Source: Dactylorhiza incarnata (lineage: Eukaryota; Streptophyta; Magnoliopsida; Asparagales; Orchidaceae). From it: 64,000 bases of DNA. The DNA lies in NCBI GenBank assembly GCA_033032865.1, contig JAWHQI010000051.1, positions 10,186,001 through 10,250,000 on the forward strand, given 5' to 3'. The notes beneath the pieces were generated by a model. That model was not told where the DNA came from. It made no database searches and saw nothing but the letters and a program-made list of their open reading frames with translations. How positions within the stretch are numbered: the stretch's first letter is position 1; each line of letters starts with the position of its first letter. Shown piece after piece: positions 33,450 to 43,607 of this stretch. A program made the translations under genes and the position numbers.

Positions 33450-35434
33450 TATTGGGTATTTTAGCAACAATTACCTTGATTTGAACAAGTGTCCCTTTGA
33501 ACTAAGTTGAATTGAGATTGTATTTGATGTTGTTTTCTAGTTATGTGTTTGCAGATTGTAAATGACTAAGTACAAACCAATATCAGGTTTCAATGAGTCA
33601 TAAAACACAAGTATATGCAATGTAATTCTTCATTGTGTAAACCAAGGTGTTGATTCATGTGGAATCTATCTATTGGGGTGTACTTTATATTCAAACACAA
33701 AGGAAGAGCCATGAGAAGTTGCTGCTGCTGTTATAATCTGGAAGAAAGAAAATATTTCTTAAAAATTTTCTTAAGAATTTTCTTAAAGAAAATTCGTCGA
33801 ACTCAGTTCGACGAACGGAAAAGTTTTTGTCGAACGAAGTTCATCGACCGGAATTCGTCGATCGCAGTTCGACGAAGTGAATATATTTTGTTGTTCTCTG
33901 GTTTGCTGATAGTTAAAGCTATTTCGTCGAGCGCAGGAAGACGTTCGTCGAACGCAGCATCGAGTTCGTCAAACACAGTGAACTGGCCGTTCGTCGAACG
34001 CAGAGAAGTAGCAGTTCGACGAACGCAGCTTATTGGCAGATTCGTCGAACGCAGGATTAAGTTCATCCATCTCTGCTCTACTATAGGTGAAGTAATTTTG
34101 TCGACCGTGTTCGTCGATCTTCGTTCGATGAAATGAAGAAAGATCGTCGATCTCTGTTTAGTGCAGCTGAAGTATTTCGTCAATCTCTGTTCGTCGAACG
34201 TAGAGATGTAGATGTTCGTCGAACGCAGAACATTAGCCATTCATCGAACGCAGTACAGTGGCCATTCGTCGAACGGAGAGAGATGGCATTTCGTCGAACG
34301 CAGAGAGATGGCCGTTCGTCGAACGCAGAGCGTTGGCCGTTCGTCGAGCGTTGTTCCGTTCGACGAAATTTTAACAGATGACAGTTTTGCATTGCGCTGT
34401 TTTGAAATTCAAACAGCTGTCAAATCTCATTAATGCTTCACGGAATTTCTTCCTTGATTTAATGCAGACAGCCATTGGAGGTGTATTTTTTGCCTTATCT
34501 CTTGTTGTTAGCCGTTGGAGAGAATATATATTCCTAAATTCTTGCTTCCAGCTGTTGGAGAATTAATCTTCCCTAATTAATGCTTATAGTCGTTGGAGAA
34601 ATTTTTCCTTAAGCATCTGCTCTTAGCCGTTGGAGGAGATTTTATTCTTTCTCTTGTGTACATCTGTTGATTAAAGAGGATATTTATTCTCTTCTATTCT
34701 CCCGGTCCAAGATTGATCGAAAATATTATTTTCTCTCCTTTCAGTTGACTGTCGGCCATTATTTTTCTCACTCAGGTTTCTCTCTCTCCGACAGAAAGAA
34801 CTTCTGCTGCTCTTCTTTGATAAGAGCATTTGACAGGTCAAAGAAAAGGTTTATTGTTGTTCTTCTTCTCAAGGGCAGTCGACAAAGATCAAGCTTTTCT
34901 GAATCTCTCTAATATCTTCCTGATCCAGTCGACTTCAAGCTTTCTTCTTCCTCCATTCTACAAGGACTGATATTATTTATTTTGGAAGAAGAGATCTACT
35001 TCTCTGAAGATCTGAAAGAGGAAAACTTCATCTAAAGTTTTGTTATATTTTGTAAAACCCTTCATTATTTTTGTAGGAGGTTTGCCTCTGAGTTGTAGGA
35101 ATTTTTTTCCGAGTTGTAGGAGTGGTTTACTTCGAGTTGTAGGAGAGTTTGTTCTCCGAGTTTGTAGGAGATTTTGTTCTCCGAGATTGTAGGAGTTTGA
35201 CTCCGAGTTGTAGGATTATTTTTAATCCGAGAATAGTGAAGTATCCTAGTTTAGCCGGTCGTGCTAGATAGATGAGGTGCAAAGTGGACTACCCAAGAAC
35301 GGGGAACCACTATAAATCTGTGCTCTTTGGTTTTCTGTGTGCTTTACTTCTTATATTTTTAATTCCGCAAAAAGCTATAGAGACCACCTATTCACCCCCC
35401 TCTAGGTGATTTAGGTCACAACTAGATACTTTCA
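33450..35434 (+). repeat. C2 3' LTR
   Basis: 1985 bp, beginning TATTGGGTATT (first bases TA instead of TG) and ending CTTTCA. Two of the MSA-like units are still exact (34509-34519, 34624-34634); the units at 34469 and 34587 carry point changes. It has one copy of the 21-bp unit that is fourfold in the other LTR. Confidence 0.92.
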
Positions 35435-35439
35435 AAGGG

Positions 35440-36505
35440 TCTTGGAGTTTGCAAGATCTACCAGACCTAGATGCCTTCCCAGGATGATTTCCTATAGAAT
35501 CCTCCCCGAATTCTGACGGCCTCCGCAGTTGATTTCCACGGATTCCAAACCGAATTCCAACGTCCACACCGATGATTTCACACACCAAAATTGTAAAAAC
35601 AATAAAAGAGAAGAACTAGAAGAGATGAGAAGTTGTGCTCCATCTACGTATGTCTCCGGATGCAGTGAGCGAACATCGCTTTTGATCTTCGTGTAGGATG
35701 CGCTCGTTGGTGCTCAGATTCTCGTTCAAAATCTGCACTCTGATGACCTTATTCTTTATAGCATGAGGGAAAGGGTTCTTCACTTCTGCTGATGGCTCCT
35801 CGGTGCAAAAACGACGAAACATCCAACTTCGACTTTTAGGTTTTGGCAGCCACATATCTGGAAAAAAAGAACGCTTTTATAGTTGGTTCTTTAAGTTATC
35901 GCCGGCGGTAGAGTTACCATGCAATGGTAGTGTCTTTACGTGCTTTCGCCAGCTGTCCAGCACCACATCAGGAAGGTGTTGTAGAACATTCTCTTGCTAT
36001 CTTTGGATTGTGCGACACGGTAGGCTTAGCGCTTCGCGGTAGTTGTCACGTCGAATCCTTCTCGATGACAGTAGAGCATCAAGTTGACGTATTCTTCTCA
36101 TCAATAAGCTAGCACTAGGCGGTAGGCTAAAACCCATGGTAGCAGTAACGTCGATATCATCTCGACACAACCGTCTTGACGCCATGGTCTCAAGTCGATG
36201 TTGGTATTCTCGTCGACATTGCTAGCACCCGAGGTAGGTTAGCGCGCGGTGGTAGTCTTCTCGATGATATCATCTCGACGACATGTGTCTTCCCATTGAT
36301 ATTTGCCTTTGTGTCGATAGCAAGTCATGTCGATATGGCTAGCATCGGCTATAGGACTAGTACCCGACGGTAGGTCAGAAAAAGTAGAGTTCTCGACGCC
36401 TTCACACCTGCAAACTTGCATACTATACCCAAGACATGTATGATCAAATACAGTATGGGATTTAATATTGTCAAACTAAAGAGATGCAGAATGTATGTTC
36501 CCACA
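35440..36505 (-). repeat. C1 5' LTR, right segment
   Basis: Resumes the C1 LTR after C2 and ends TGTTCCCACA at 36505. Corresponds to about 21325-22390 in the left LTR. Confidence 0.85.
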
Positions 36506-36878
36506 ACCTTTTGCTCTCACCAAAGTGCATCACATCCACTGGTCTCTTCCCATTAATCTGCACCATCAGATGATCTGCTTCCAGCTTCTTCATCGTTTCT
36601 ATTATCTTGGCCAAACTGCCATCAGCCATGAACATTAGTTTCTGCCTCAAAGGGTCTCTAAGTCCCGGGTAGAACCTCTTGGCATAACCTCTATCATCCA
36701 GGGTGTGTATCCCCGCAAATCTGGCCAGGTGGGAGAACTCCCTCTAGTACTCTATCACGGATCGGCTCCCCTGTCCATGGTTCAAGAACCTCTCCTCCAA
36801 CTCGTCTCTATCCGTAACCGTCACAAAGTTCTCCTGAAAGATGGCACTGAACTCCTCCCAAGTAATCTTTGTGCACTC
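36506..36878 (-). pseudogene. G2 gag central part
   Basis: Minus-strand retrotransposon gag domain: ITWEEFSAIFQENFV near 36850, RDELEERFLNHGQG, then REFSHLARFAG and KRFYPGLRDPLRQKL near 36660. One in-frame stop near 36745. It runs into C1 at 36506 and resumes as the zinc-knuckle part at 20948. On the other side it is cut by E1 within ...CTKITWEEF and resumes at 45264. The gag fold is well preserved despite the age of the element. Confidence 0.85.
36874..36878. repeat. E1 target-site duplication, left (CACTC)
   Basis: CACTC is repeated at 45259-45263. Confidence 0.93.
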
Positions 36879-37883
36879 TGATGGCGCAAATCTCACACAC
36901 CGCTATAGGCGGTAGCTCGACTGCGGCACGAAACGGCAGTGTACCGATCGTTCAAGTAATATAAAACGAGGAGTAATCCCCGAGTATCGAATCTCTCAAG
37001 GAACACAGTAAGGTGGAGTTTATTATTGAGGAAAGACTTGAGATTGAAGTCCTGCGAAAGGCGGAATGCGAATGAAAGGGCTTTAGGGGTTTGTGAATAC
37101 TTAAAATAAATATTACCACTACTCCTATGCAATGCCGCTATGCAAAGCTTCGCTTGGCGGGATGGAGACTAGGCAGGCCTTGAGCGCGCTGCGTCGAAAG
37201 GGCGGCTGGACGAGTAGGCAAACGGATCGAACTATGCAGGCCTTGAGCGCGCTGCTTCGTTAGGCGGGATGGAATACGGGCCGCGATGCCACGCTTCGGT
37301 AGGCGGATGGGCGAGTGGGCTAGCGGAACGTGGGTCGCAAGCACCTCTTTGATAAGCACGCCACTAGCAATTGCTAGTGCGGCACCGGACACGGTGGTGG
37401 GATGGAAAATGGAATGGAGCGCTCCTCAATGACACAAATGAACAAAATAATTTCATAAACATGAAATTAGCAACATTAGGCATGATTCATAGTGTTCATC
37501 ATCAAGATAAAGAGAATACATCACACATAACCACAAAAATAGAGGAAAAAGGCAAGAGATACGACCGAATCTGGAGTCTCGTAGTAGATTTACGGTAGGA
37601 AGCACCGGGTTGTCAATCCGGGTCCTAGCTCGGTCCCAACTGCGTCCGGGGTAGAAGAGGGCTGTCACACCTCCCAATGGACCCGTCTTCTCCAGCGATT
37701 TACAATCCAGCCACGTCTATTGCGGAGAACCTCTTCCTTAGCGGTCAAAATGAGTGTAGGACCCCTTCCTTTAAGCCTTTGGATGATGGAGGAGGCCTAG
37801 GGGGCGGAAATCCCCTGAACACGGCGAAAACGGCGGACTGAACGGAGCAGAGTTCCCTCCTCCCGACCTAATTCGCGAACAGG

Positions 37884-37894
37884 TCAATAAATAG
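37884..37894 (-). promoter_or_regulatory. TATA-like box in E1 LTR
   Basis: Minus strand CCTATTTATTG, 33 bp downstream of the nearest palindrome. The equivalent in E2 is CCTATAAATT at the same distance. The functional copy would be that of the 5' LTR (about 44613-44623). Confidence 0.55.
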
Positions 37895-37925
37895 GCGCTG
37901 GATTAAACACTGCGCACGATCATTG

Positions 37926-38246
37926 GCGCACGACCAATGGTCGTGCGCACTGGAATCCTGCGATCGTGCGCACTGCCTGGACAGAACCTGCACGAGATGA
38001 AATCATGAAATACAATGTTCGCACGACCAGTGGCGCACGACCGGTGGTCGTGCGCACTGGAGTTGATGGTCGTGCGCACTACAGCAAACAGAACTCAGAA
38101 ATTTAATGGTCAATGCGCACGAGCAGTGGCGCACGACCGATGGTCGTGCGCACTGGAGTCGATGGTCGTGCGCACTACACCAGACAGAACTCGTGAAAAA
38201 GGGTTAAGTGCGCACGATTAGTGGCGCACGACCGGTGGTCGTGCGC
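37926..38246. repeat. Palindrome array in E1 3' LTR
   Basis: Four palindromes of 10-bp arms (GCGCACGACC and GGTCGTGCGC) with a 3-nt centre at 37926-37948, 38033-38055, 38129-38151 and 38224-38246. In the first, pairing extends to 11 bp around one unpaired base. Half-sites GATCGTGCGC and TGGTCGTGCGC lie between them, forming a roughly 95-bp tandem unit. Confidence 0.95.
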
Positions 38247-38529
38247 ACTAGAACAAGTGATCGTGCGCAGTGTTCCTGTGCAGAATTGCACCGGAAACAC
38301 TTGCACGCCTCCTATTCCAGCACAAACACAGATCTAGCCACCGAAAGTGGCACTTAACAACATATGAGTAATATGAAAGGAAATAAACACGAAAACACAC
38401 CCAAGTGGGCCAAAATGTGCACCTAGCATGGGTTATCAATTATAAACTATAATAAGGCTAAAGTGCGTGATATTGACTAAATAATGGCCCGGATGAGTCC
38501 ATGAAGGTGTATATAATCAGGACTCATCA

Positions 38530-38541
38530 CACCCCCAGACT
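38530..38541 (-). promoter_or_regulatory. E1 polypurine tract
   Basis: Minus strand AGTCTGGGGGTG directly before the 3' LTR, a form common in Athila-type elements. Confidence 0.85.
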
Positions 38542-40432
38542 TAACTGTTTGCGCGTCCCGAGCAAACTAATCCAGCGGAAGTTGAAAAAGATAATTAAAA
38601 TAGCGAATTACGCAGGGGAGTACAGTGCGAAGTAACATATGCATGCGAGTAGGAATTCTAGTAGAAGAAGATTCTAGCTATGCTAATTAATTTACGTAAG
38701 TACTAAAGCGTAATCAAAGATTTAATTGTACTCAGTGGGTGAATTATGAAGAATTTGACAATCATGCCCGGTATGAAAGTGACGAGACGCTGAGGCGGGT
38801 GTTGCAAAAGATCGGGACTTAGGAATAACTCCGCTGAAATCCATCAACGTCGTGAACCATACGCTTGCCCGGTCACACTCTCTCCACGGCGCTAGCAAAC
38901 TCGCAAGTCAAATCAGTAGGACTTATAGGATTAAAACGGGGCTTAGGTTACGGAATGATATGCAAAGATAAACATGACGGCTACGCAACCCAATTGAGCC
39001 AACGGCACACTGCACCTTACAAAACCAAACAACTATGCTCGTGTGACAGACCCCCAGACTTATCATGAAAACCAGGTGTGCACACAGCCTACTTTACAAA
39101 TACCAACTGATTTTTCTCTTTAGCTTTGGAGGATTATTTTCAGGATACTCTTCTTTTTTTTTTTTTTCTTTTATATATTTTTCTTCTTTCAAGCAACCTC
39201 CAGTTGGTTCAAAATCAGCGGATAGACAATATTTTCTCTTCAAAACACAATGATACCACACACCACACAAGTTTAGAATCATGAGCGCAGTTAAAAACAT
39301 TTTGGTTGCCGGAGTAGGATAGGCTTCAGGCTTTGGTGGATGAAGAGGAGCTGAACAAAGGATTGGTAGGCACAAAATTGGCTTGCAAAGGTGAATGAAA
39401 TGGACATGGAATAATCAAAGCTCAAACTAGCCAACGGGTGGCCTACATCATGTTTGACTCAACGAGTAGCTCTCACCCATGCTTCAAGAGTCGCTTGGGG
39501 CAAGTTCTTAGCCCACAAGAAAGATAAACCTTCCTCCCGACTCGAGCAACACACGTTTAGCGACCGCACACACACTACACCGGGTTATCATCAATTTCAT
39601 TCGAATTCACCACTTGAGTACATTAAATCTAAATTTACGCAAAGATACTACACATAAATTAAATGCATAAAGAAAATCTAATTCTACTCAGGTCCTACTA
39701 TAGCATGCGAAGCGACTAGAACACTACATGAGTCGACACCGCGCTCCAAATAATAATTCCTGTGTTAATAGCCTATTTCACATTCCAACCAAACTAGCTT
39801 AAACGGAACAACACAAAAGAAAGCACGCACTCAAGTGGGTGAAGTGGTGTGTGAAGATGAACGAAACTAAATAACTGAAATTCAAATACTTCTAGTATGC
39901 AAATGAGATGAGCATGTGCAGTGGGTGACAAAGAAACGGCTCTCCCCCAGACCTAATCAAAACCATACAACATAATGATATGACAGTGAAAATCAAAATT
40001 GAAAGCTAGGGAAGAAGTTACCCAATGCTCAGCACGTGAGCATACCCGAAGAATGGCGTTTAAAAATCAAGACGATCCGCCGCATCCACCATCTCAAGGA
40101 ACCAAGGCCACCTGAAAATTAGATACTAGAACAACAAAAATAGTAAAAACTGGATTAAAACAAGTGAGAGCACAACAAATCAAGAAATCTGGGTTATCAC
40201 CCATGGGGTAAACCTATTCCTGCAATTAATATTGACCACTTGCACACAAAATAAGGGAACAGAAAAAGCTGAATAAATAAAACTATGCCCAGAGGAGCAT
40301 TCCAAAAACAAAATGTTATTATTACAAACATAGCAAGAGCAAGAGTTCAAATGTCTTGACACAAGTCCTAAAAAAAAAACAAGGGAAAAACAGAAAACAC
40401 AGCCAAGAATAGCTCGCATGCGGGGGAAAAGA
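38542..40432 (-). other. E1 3' non-coding region
   Basis: No credible protein. Several blocks are conserved with E2: GCTTGCCCGGTCACA (about 38872), CGCTTGGGGCAAGTTCT (about 39493) and a pyrimidine tract on the plus strand (39140-39200; E2 55075-55135). Conservation between copies that differ elsewhere suggests cis-acting roles. Confidence 0.6.
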
Positions 40433-41701
40433 TCACTCGTCGTCGCTATCGCTGTCAATAACCACAACAGGCGGCGACCGGCGGGAAGATGAAGCGGCAC
40501 GACCCGGAGGTGGAGGAATATTTAGTCCGCCCCGCAGCGCTTGCTGATAGACGAAGTCCGTGAGCCAGTACTGGTTTGCCTCCAGATCGGAGAGGCGTCG
40601 ATCAAAACTGGGCACTTCCGGTGCTCTTGAAGAACTGCCTTCCTCCTTGGCTCTCCGCCCATGCTGAGATGAATGACTCCGCGGCTGCGGAAGAACTACC
40701 TCTCGGTGAGTATTCGGCGGCTCAGCCGGCTCTCCCTGCTCCTCGTCACCCTGCCTCTCCCTAGGCGTATCTCCAGGCATCACAACCACAAAACGTTTGC
40801 TATTCTTCTTCCCCACGACCCGCAACAAGTGGAAACTCACCATGGTGGCCCGCGTGATAGAGGAGGGTGCAGTCACCTGCACCATCGGAGGCAGATGACT
40901 CCAAACCCCCAAGCTTTTGGCAATGCGGGTGATGTAGTAAGCACCGCCAATGGCACCAGTGAGACCGTAGGTGGCCTCGTGGTGGAAGAAGAAAGCCAAC
41001 ATGTAGCCGAGATGCAAAGGTTGCCGAAATTCCATACTATAGAGGGCGATAAGATCTTGCCACCCCACTACATTCTGACTAAGCGCACGGGCAACAAGAG
41101 AATGGCTGAGGACGTGCTGCAGGTAACGGAGAGCAGGTGCGACGATCCATGTGGATTTGCTTTTTCTGGCCACATATTCCTCATCACGACCCGTGAGGGC
41201 ACACCACGCGGCACGCGGAGTAACCCCATCAGGGAAGGAGACGTCCAAGTCCAGAAATGGGATCGTCGCGGCTTCGGCTTCGGTGTAGAATCCAGCGCAC
41301 ACCGCCAACTCGGATAAAGAGAGAGTGAAAACCTTGCCCAAAATCCGAAAAGAACACTTTCCCGGACGTTGACCGGAGGGCAAAACTTCCCACTCAAATG
41401 TGGAAAGAAATTCCAAGGTGAGCTCCCGGTAGCCGAGATCATCGCACCCGAGCACCCCACTCCAATGATCGAAAGAATAACGTTGGAGGACGGCCGCCCC
41501 CAACTCCCCATTGTCGCCGATAGAGTTCAATTCGTTCCAATCCACTAGACGTTGCGATAGGAACGGCTTCTCCTTGAGAGAATTGAATCGCCTTGTGTGC
41601 GAATCTTTGGAAAAGGTAGCCATCCTAGCAAGGATCTGAGCGGGAGAGGCGGAAGTGCGGCCGGAGCGTTGGTAGACATTTTGGCGATCCCTAGAGCTCA
41701 T
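40433..41701 (-). CDS. E1 ORF1-like protein (Athila ORF1 family-like)
   Basis: 422 residues, intact, starting MSSRDRQNVYQRSG. The central region (about 38-270) has the layout of the Athila ORF1 family: a DWNEL segment, a GYRELTLEFLSTFEWE motif (about 90-105), an FRILGKVFTLSLSELA motif, a W.LTG segment, ALRYLQHVLSHSLVAR and a GYMLAFFFHHEATYGL...GGAYYITRIA helix region. The C-terminal third is low-complexity and polar and ends VVVIDSDSDDE. No zinc knuckle, protease or polymerase motif. The role of the family is unknown; it accompanies Athila-type gypsy elements. The gene is absent from E2. Its own TATA-like box and palindromes lie 165-245 bp upstream, suggesting a separate transcript. Family call is by eye. 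Confidence 0.72.
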   Translation of the reverse strand: MSSRDRQNVYQRSGRTSASPAQILARMATFSKDSHTRRFNSLKEKPFLSQRLVDWNELNSIGDNGELGAAVLQRYSFDHWSGVLGCDDLGYRELTLEFLSTFEWEVLPSGQRPGKCSFRILGKVFTLSLSELAVCAGFYTEAEAATIPFLDLDVSFPDGVTPRAAWCALTGRDEEYVARKSKSTWIVAPALRYLQHVLSHSLVARALSQNVVGWQDLIALYSMEFRQPLHLGYMLAFFFHHEATYGLTGAIGGAYYITRIAKSLGVWSHLPPMVQVTAPSSITRATMVSFHLLRVVGKKNSKRFVVVMPGDTPRERQGDEEQGEPAEPPNTHREVVLPQPRSHSSQHGRRAKEEGSSSRAPEVPSFDRRLSDLEANQYWLTDFVYQQALRGGLNIPPPPGRAASSSRRSPPVVVIDSDSDDE

Positions 41702-41864
41702 GGCGGAAGGATGGCAAAGGAGAGCAAAGAAAGGAAGAGGAAGGAAATGGTCTCACCGGAAGGAAGGGAAGGAGGCGCACGATCAGCGGCGAAGGGGAAG
41801 AACGGCGCACGGGCGATCGCAAAGAAGAACCCTAGGTCGTGCGTGAAAGGCTCGTGCGGACGGG

Positions 41865-41872
41865 TTTTTATA
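41865..41872 (-). promoter_or_regulatory. Internal TATA box upstream of E1 ORF1-like gene
   Basis: Minus strand TATAAAAA, about 165 bp before the ATG at 41701. Palindromes begin 16 bp further upstream. The leader is pyrimidine-rich. Confidence 0.5.
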
Positions 41873-41887
41873 AAAAATCTGGGCCGA

Positions 41888-41943
41888 TCGCACGACCAAT
41901 GATCGTGCGCGATAAGTAGTGCGCACGACTAGTGATCGTGCGC
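41888..41943. repeat. Palindrome pair upstream of E1 ORF1-like gene
   Basis: Two imperfect palindromes (41888-41910 and 41921-41943) with the same GCGCACGA...TCGTGCGC arms as the LTR array, located between the zinc-knuckle ORF and the ORF1-like gene. Confidence 0.85.
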
Positions 41944-42154
41944 AATAGGAATTTTTCAGCGGCCAAAAATTTTTTTGTGAAAACGCCAACCACCGCGCAG
42001 TTTACGCACAAACAAGAGTCAGCACACGCAGCGAGACATTCATAGCCTTAACAAAAATTCAACTAAATCAAACAAAATAAAGTTTCAGGAAAAATAAGGA
42101 TAACTACTGGGGTTTATGTCATCCCAGCACGACTTATTCGAAAATATAAAAGTT

Positions 42155-43429
42155 CTAGCTAATGGGTTTATGGAAAGAAAAGTGCACAGGTAACTGTTCT
42201 AATATGCGCATCGGTAGCGGGTACCGATACGGAGACAGAACAGTCACCCCTCTACCTAAATAACAATACCTGCTAAACACAAGTAGAGGGAAAAGAAAGT
42301 AAGAAGAGGAGGAGGCCTGGTCCTCGCTCATCTCACCAACACTATCCTTGCAAAGCAAGGTATCGTCCACAGCAGGTCCGCAGGAGGAAAAGGCAATGAG
42401 TGAGGCTTCCTCTATGGAGGAAGGATCAACCTCCTCACATGAAAGGATATACTCATCATTGACTTGAGCACAAAGCTCCAAGTCCTCCTGAAGTACCTGT
42501 GAAGATTCAACCTGCACAGACTCAGATGAAGGAAGGGGATCAAGAAATAAAGAAGACGGAGAACATAAATAAACATCAATCGGGGGAGTGATCCCGGACT
42601 CACTCCCATCAGGTGGGGAAAGTAAAATAATGTTTGCATTGTCATCAATGCTAAAAGATTCGGCGGGATCAACAGTGGCCAAGCTAAAGATTTGGACTTC
42701 CTCCACCGGTGCTGAGGAAAACTCCTCTTCACCTAGAAGGTTGTCCTCCTCCATAGGAATAGGCACAATACTAAGATCAACCGCCTCCTCCTGCGACACA
42801 TCATCAACAATGTCGTCAGAGACGAGTGTAGTATGCACAACAGGGAGAGGAATAGTGCTCGGATAAAAGTCGAGCACCGATTCCTCACAAAGAATCAAAT
42901 CCACTAGAGGTGGTGGATGCACTGGGAGAATGGGCTCAGCAATATCGGTGCCCAGATCAGCCACACATCTGGTGACTGTGTCAACGCCATACCCTTCAAG
43001 ATGTGAAGGTGGCAAAGACACAAAACCGGATGTTGAAGGTGTGCCGCCATAGTTAGGATTCGGGACGATCCGGATATCCAGCTCGTCATCCTCATCCAAT
43101 TGGCGACGAAAAGCAGCACAATCCTTCAGGGCGTGATCTGTGCTCCGACAAAACTGGCACTGCCTAGCGGGCTTCTTTGGCACAGCGGGGGCTGGAGCCG
43201 AAAAGAAGTATGATGGTAAAGGCTCAGCAGAGTAGCCATAAGACTTACGCGCACCATATGGAGTACTAGACGAAGTCGGTGCTCCATATGCTGGGCTATA
43301 AGAATTATGCCTACTATTCTCCGTAGGGCATTCATCACTACAGTGGGAGGTAGCTCCACACCAACGGCAACGGAAATTTAGATGTGCCCACATAGTGTGA
43401 AGATAATATGATTCAGGCAAAATGTGCAC
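42155..43429 (-). CDS. E1 acidic double zinc-knuckle protein
   Basis: 424 residues from 43429 (M14, MWAHLNF, is another possible start). Two CX2CX4HX4C zinc knuckles at 21-34 (CRWCGATSHCSDEC) and 91-104 (CQFCRSTDHALKDC) are separated by a Tyr/Ser/Pro-rich linker. Residues about 110-370 are strongly acidic with many Ile/Leu/Val-Pro pairs and no predicted catalytic motif. The C-terminal 130 residues, ending RILEQLPVHFSFH.PIS, are shared with E2. A Gag globular domain before the knuckles is missing, so this is not a normal Gag. It lies first after the PBS, in the gag position. It may bind element RNA or single-stranded DNA through the knuckles (inference). I do not recognise the acidic part. Confidence 0.75.
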   Translation of the reverse strand: MHILPESYYLHTMWAHLNFRCRWCGATSHCSDECPTENSRHNSYSPAYGAPTSSSTPYGARKSYGYSAEPLPSYFFSAPAPAVPKKPARQCQFCRSTDHALKDCAAFRRQLDEDDELDIRIVPNPNYGGTPSTSGFVSLPPSHLEGYGVDTVTRCVADLGTDIAEPILPVHPPPLVDLILCEESVLDFYPSTIPLPVVHTTLVSDDIVDDVSQEEAVDLSIVPIPMEEDNLLGEEEFSSAPVEEVQIFSLATVDPAESFSIDDNANIILLSPPDGSESGITPPIDVYLCSPSSLFLDPLPSSESVQVESSQVLQEDLELCAQVNDEYILSCEEVDPSSIEEASLIAFSSCGPAVDDTLLCKDSVGEMSEDQASSSSYFLFPLLVFSRYCYLGRGVTVLSPYRYPLPMRILEQLPVHFSFHKPIS

Positions 43430-43583
43430 AATACTACACCTAACAAAAATTTACTAAAGCAACCTAATAAAAACAAGAAAATGGAATAAAAAGAACAGAA
43501 ATAAAATAACAGAAAATGCAATTTACAAATGGAAGGGCTTTTCTCTCAGATTCTCCCTCTCTAGAAAACTCACACGACTGTGT

Positions 43584-43601
43584 TCCCCGGCAACGGCGCC
43601 A
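43584..43601 (-). promoter_or_regulatory. E1 primer-binding site (tRNA-Asp)
   Basis: Plus strand TCCCCGGCAACGGCGCCA is the 3' end of plant tRNA-Asp including CCA, so the minus strand is a full 18-base priming site, six bases from the LTR. Confidence 0.92.
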
Positions 43602-43607
43602 AAAACT

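Larger units (their letters stand above)
28567..35434 (+). mobile_element. C2: gag-only copia-type retrotransposon
   Basis: Plus-strand element inside the C1 LTR. 5' LTR 28567-30613, PBS 30616-30631, gag region 30693-32932, a short protease remnant at 33013-33054, polypurine tract 33437-33449, 3' LTR 33450-35434, duplication AAGGG. There is no integrase, RT or RNase H, so it depends on another element for mobility. The LTRs differ by point changes and by tandem-repeat number (2047 against 1985 bp), so it is older than G1 and E1. Both LTRs carry three kinds of short-motif arrays, annotated separately. Confidence 0.9.
20949..36505 (-). mobile_element. C1: degenerate copia-type element, non-autonomous
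   Basis: Minus-strand LTR element inserted in the G2 gag. Left (3') LTR 20949-22390, right (5') LTR 28136-36505 (split by C2), tRNA-Met PBS at 28118-28133, polypurine tract at 22391-22402. LTR ends are TGTTGGATC...GTTCCAACA. The internal region (5.7 kb) has only broken gag pieces near the PBS and no recognisable integrase, RT or RNase H on the minus strand. A degenerate gene lies on the opposite strand at about 25340-26190. The flanking 5-mers CCCTA and ACCTT no longer match. Lineage within copia is not clear. Confidence 0.75.
36879..38529 (-). repeat. E1 3' LTR
   Basis: 1651 bp, TGATGGCGC...GACTCATCA. Contains four palindromes about 95-107 bp apart (annotated separately). Confidence 0.95.

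Noticed and set aside
36893..37392. Small open frames in the E1 LTRs
   Set aside because: They recur only as LTR copies, and related E2 LTR frames are not conserved as protein.
37926..38246. CRISPR-like regularly spaced repeats
   Set aside because: Repeats are palindromic, diverge between units, sit in LTRs of a plant retrotransposon and have no cas genes.
38865..39375. Short frames in the E1 3' region
   Set aside because: Conserved blocks shared with E2 are at DNA level and the readings are not kept.
40673..41317. 214-residue plus-strand frame opposite the E1 ORF1-like gene
   Set aside because: It is antisense to an intact gene with recognisable family layout and has no motif.
43584..43601. 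Possible tRNA-Asp gene
   Set aside because: Only the 3'-terminal 18 bases including CCA are present beside an LTR; it is the priming site.
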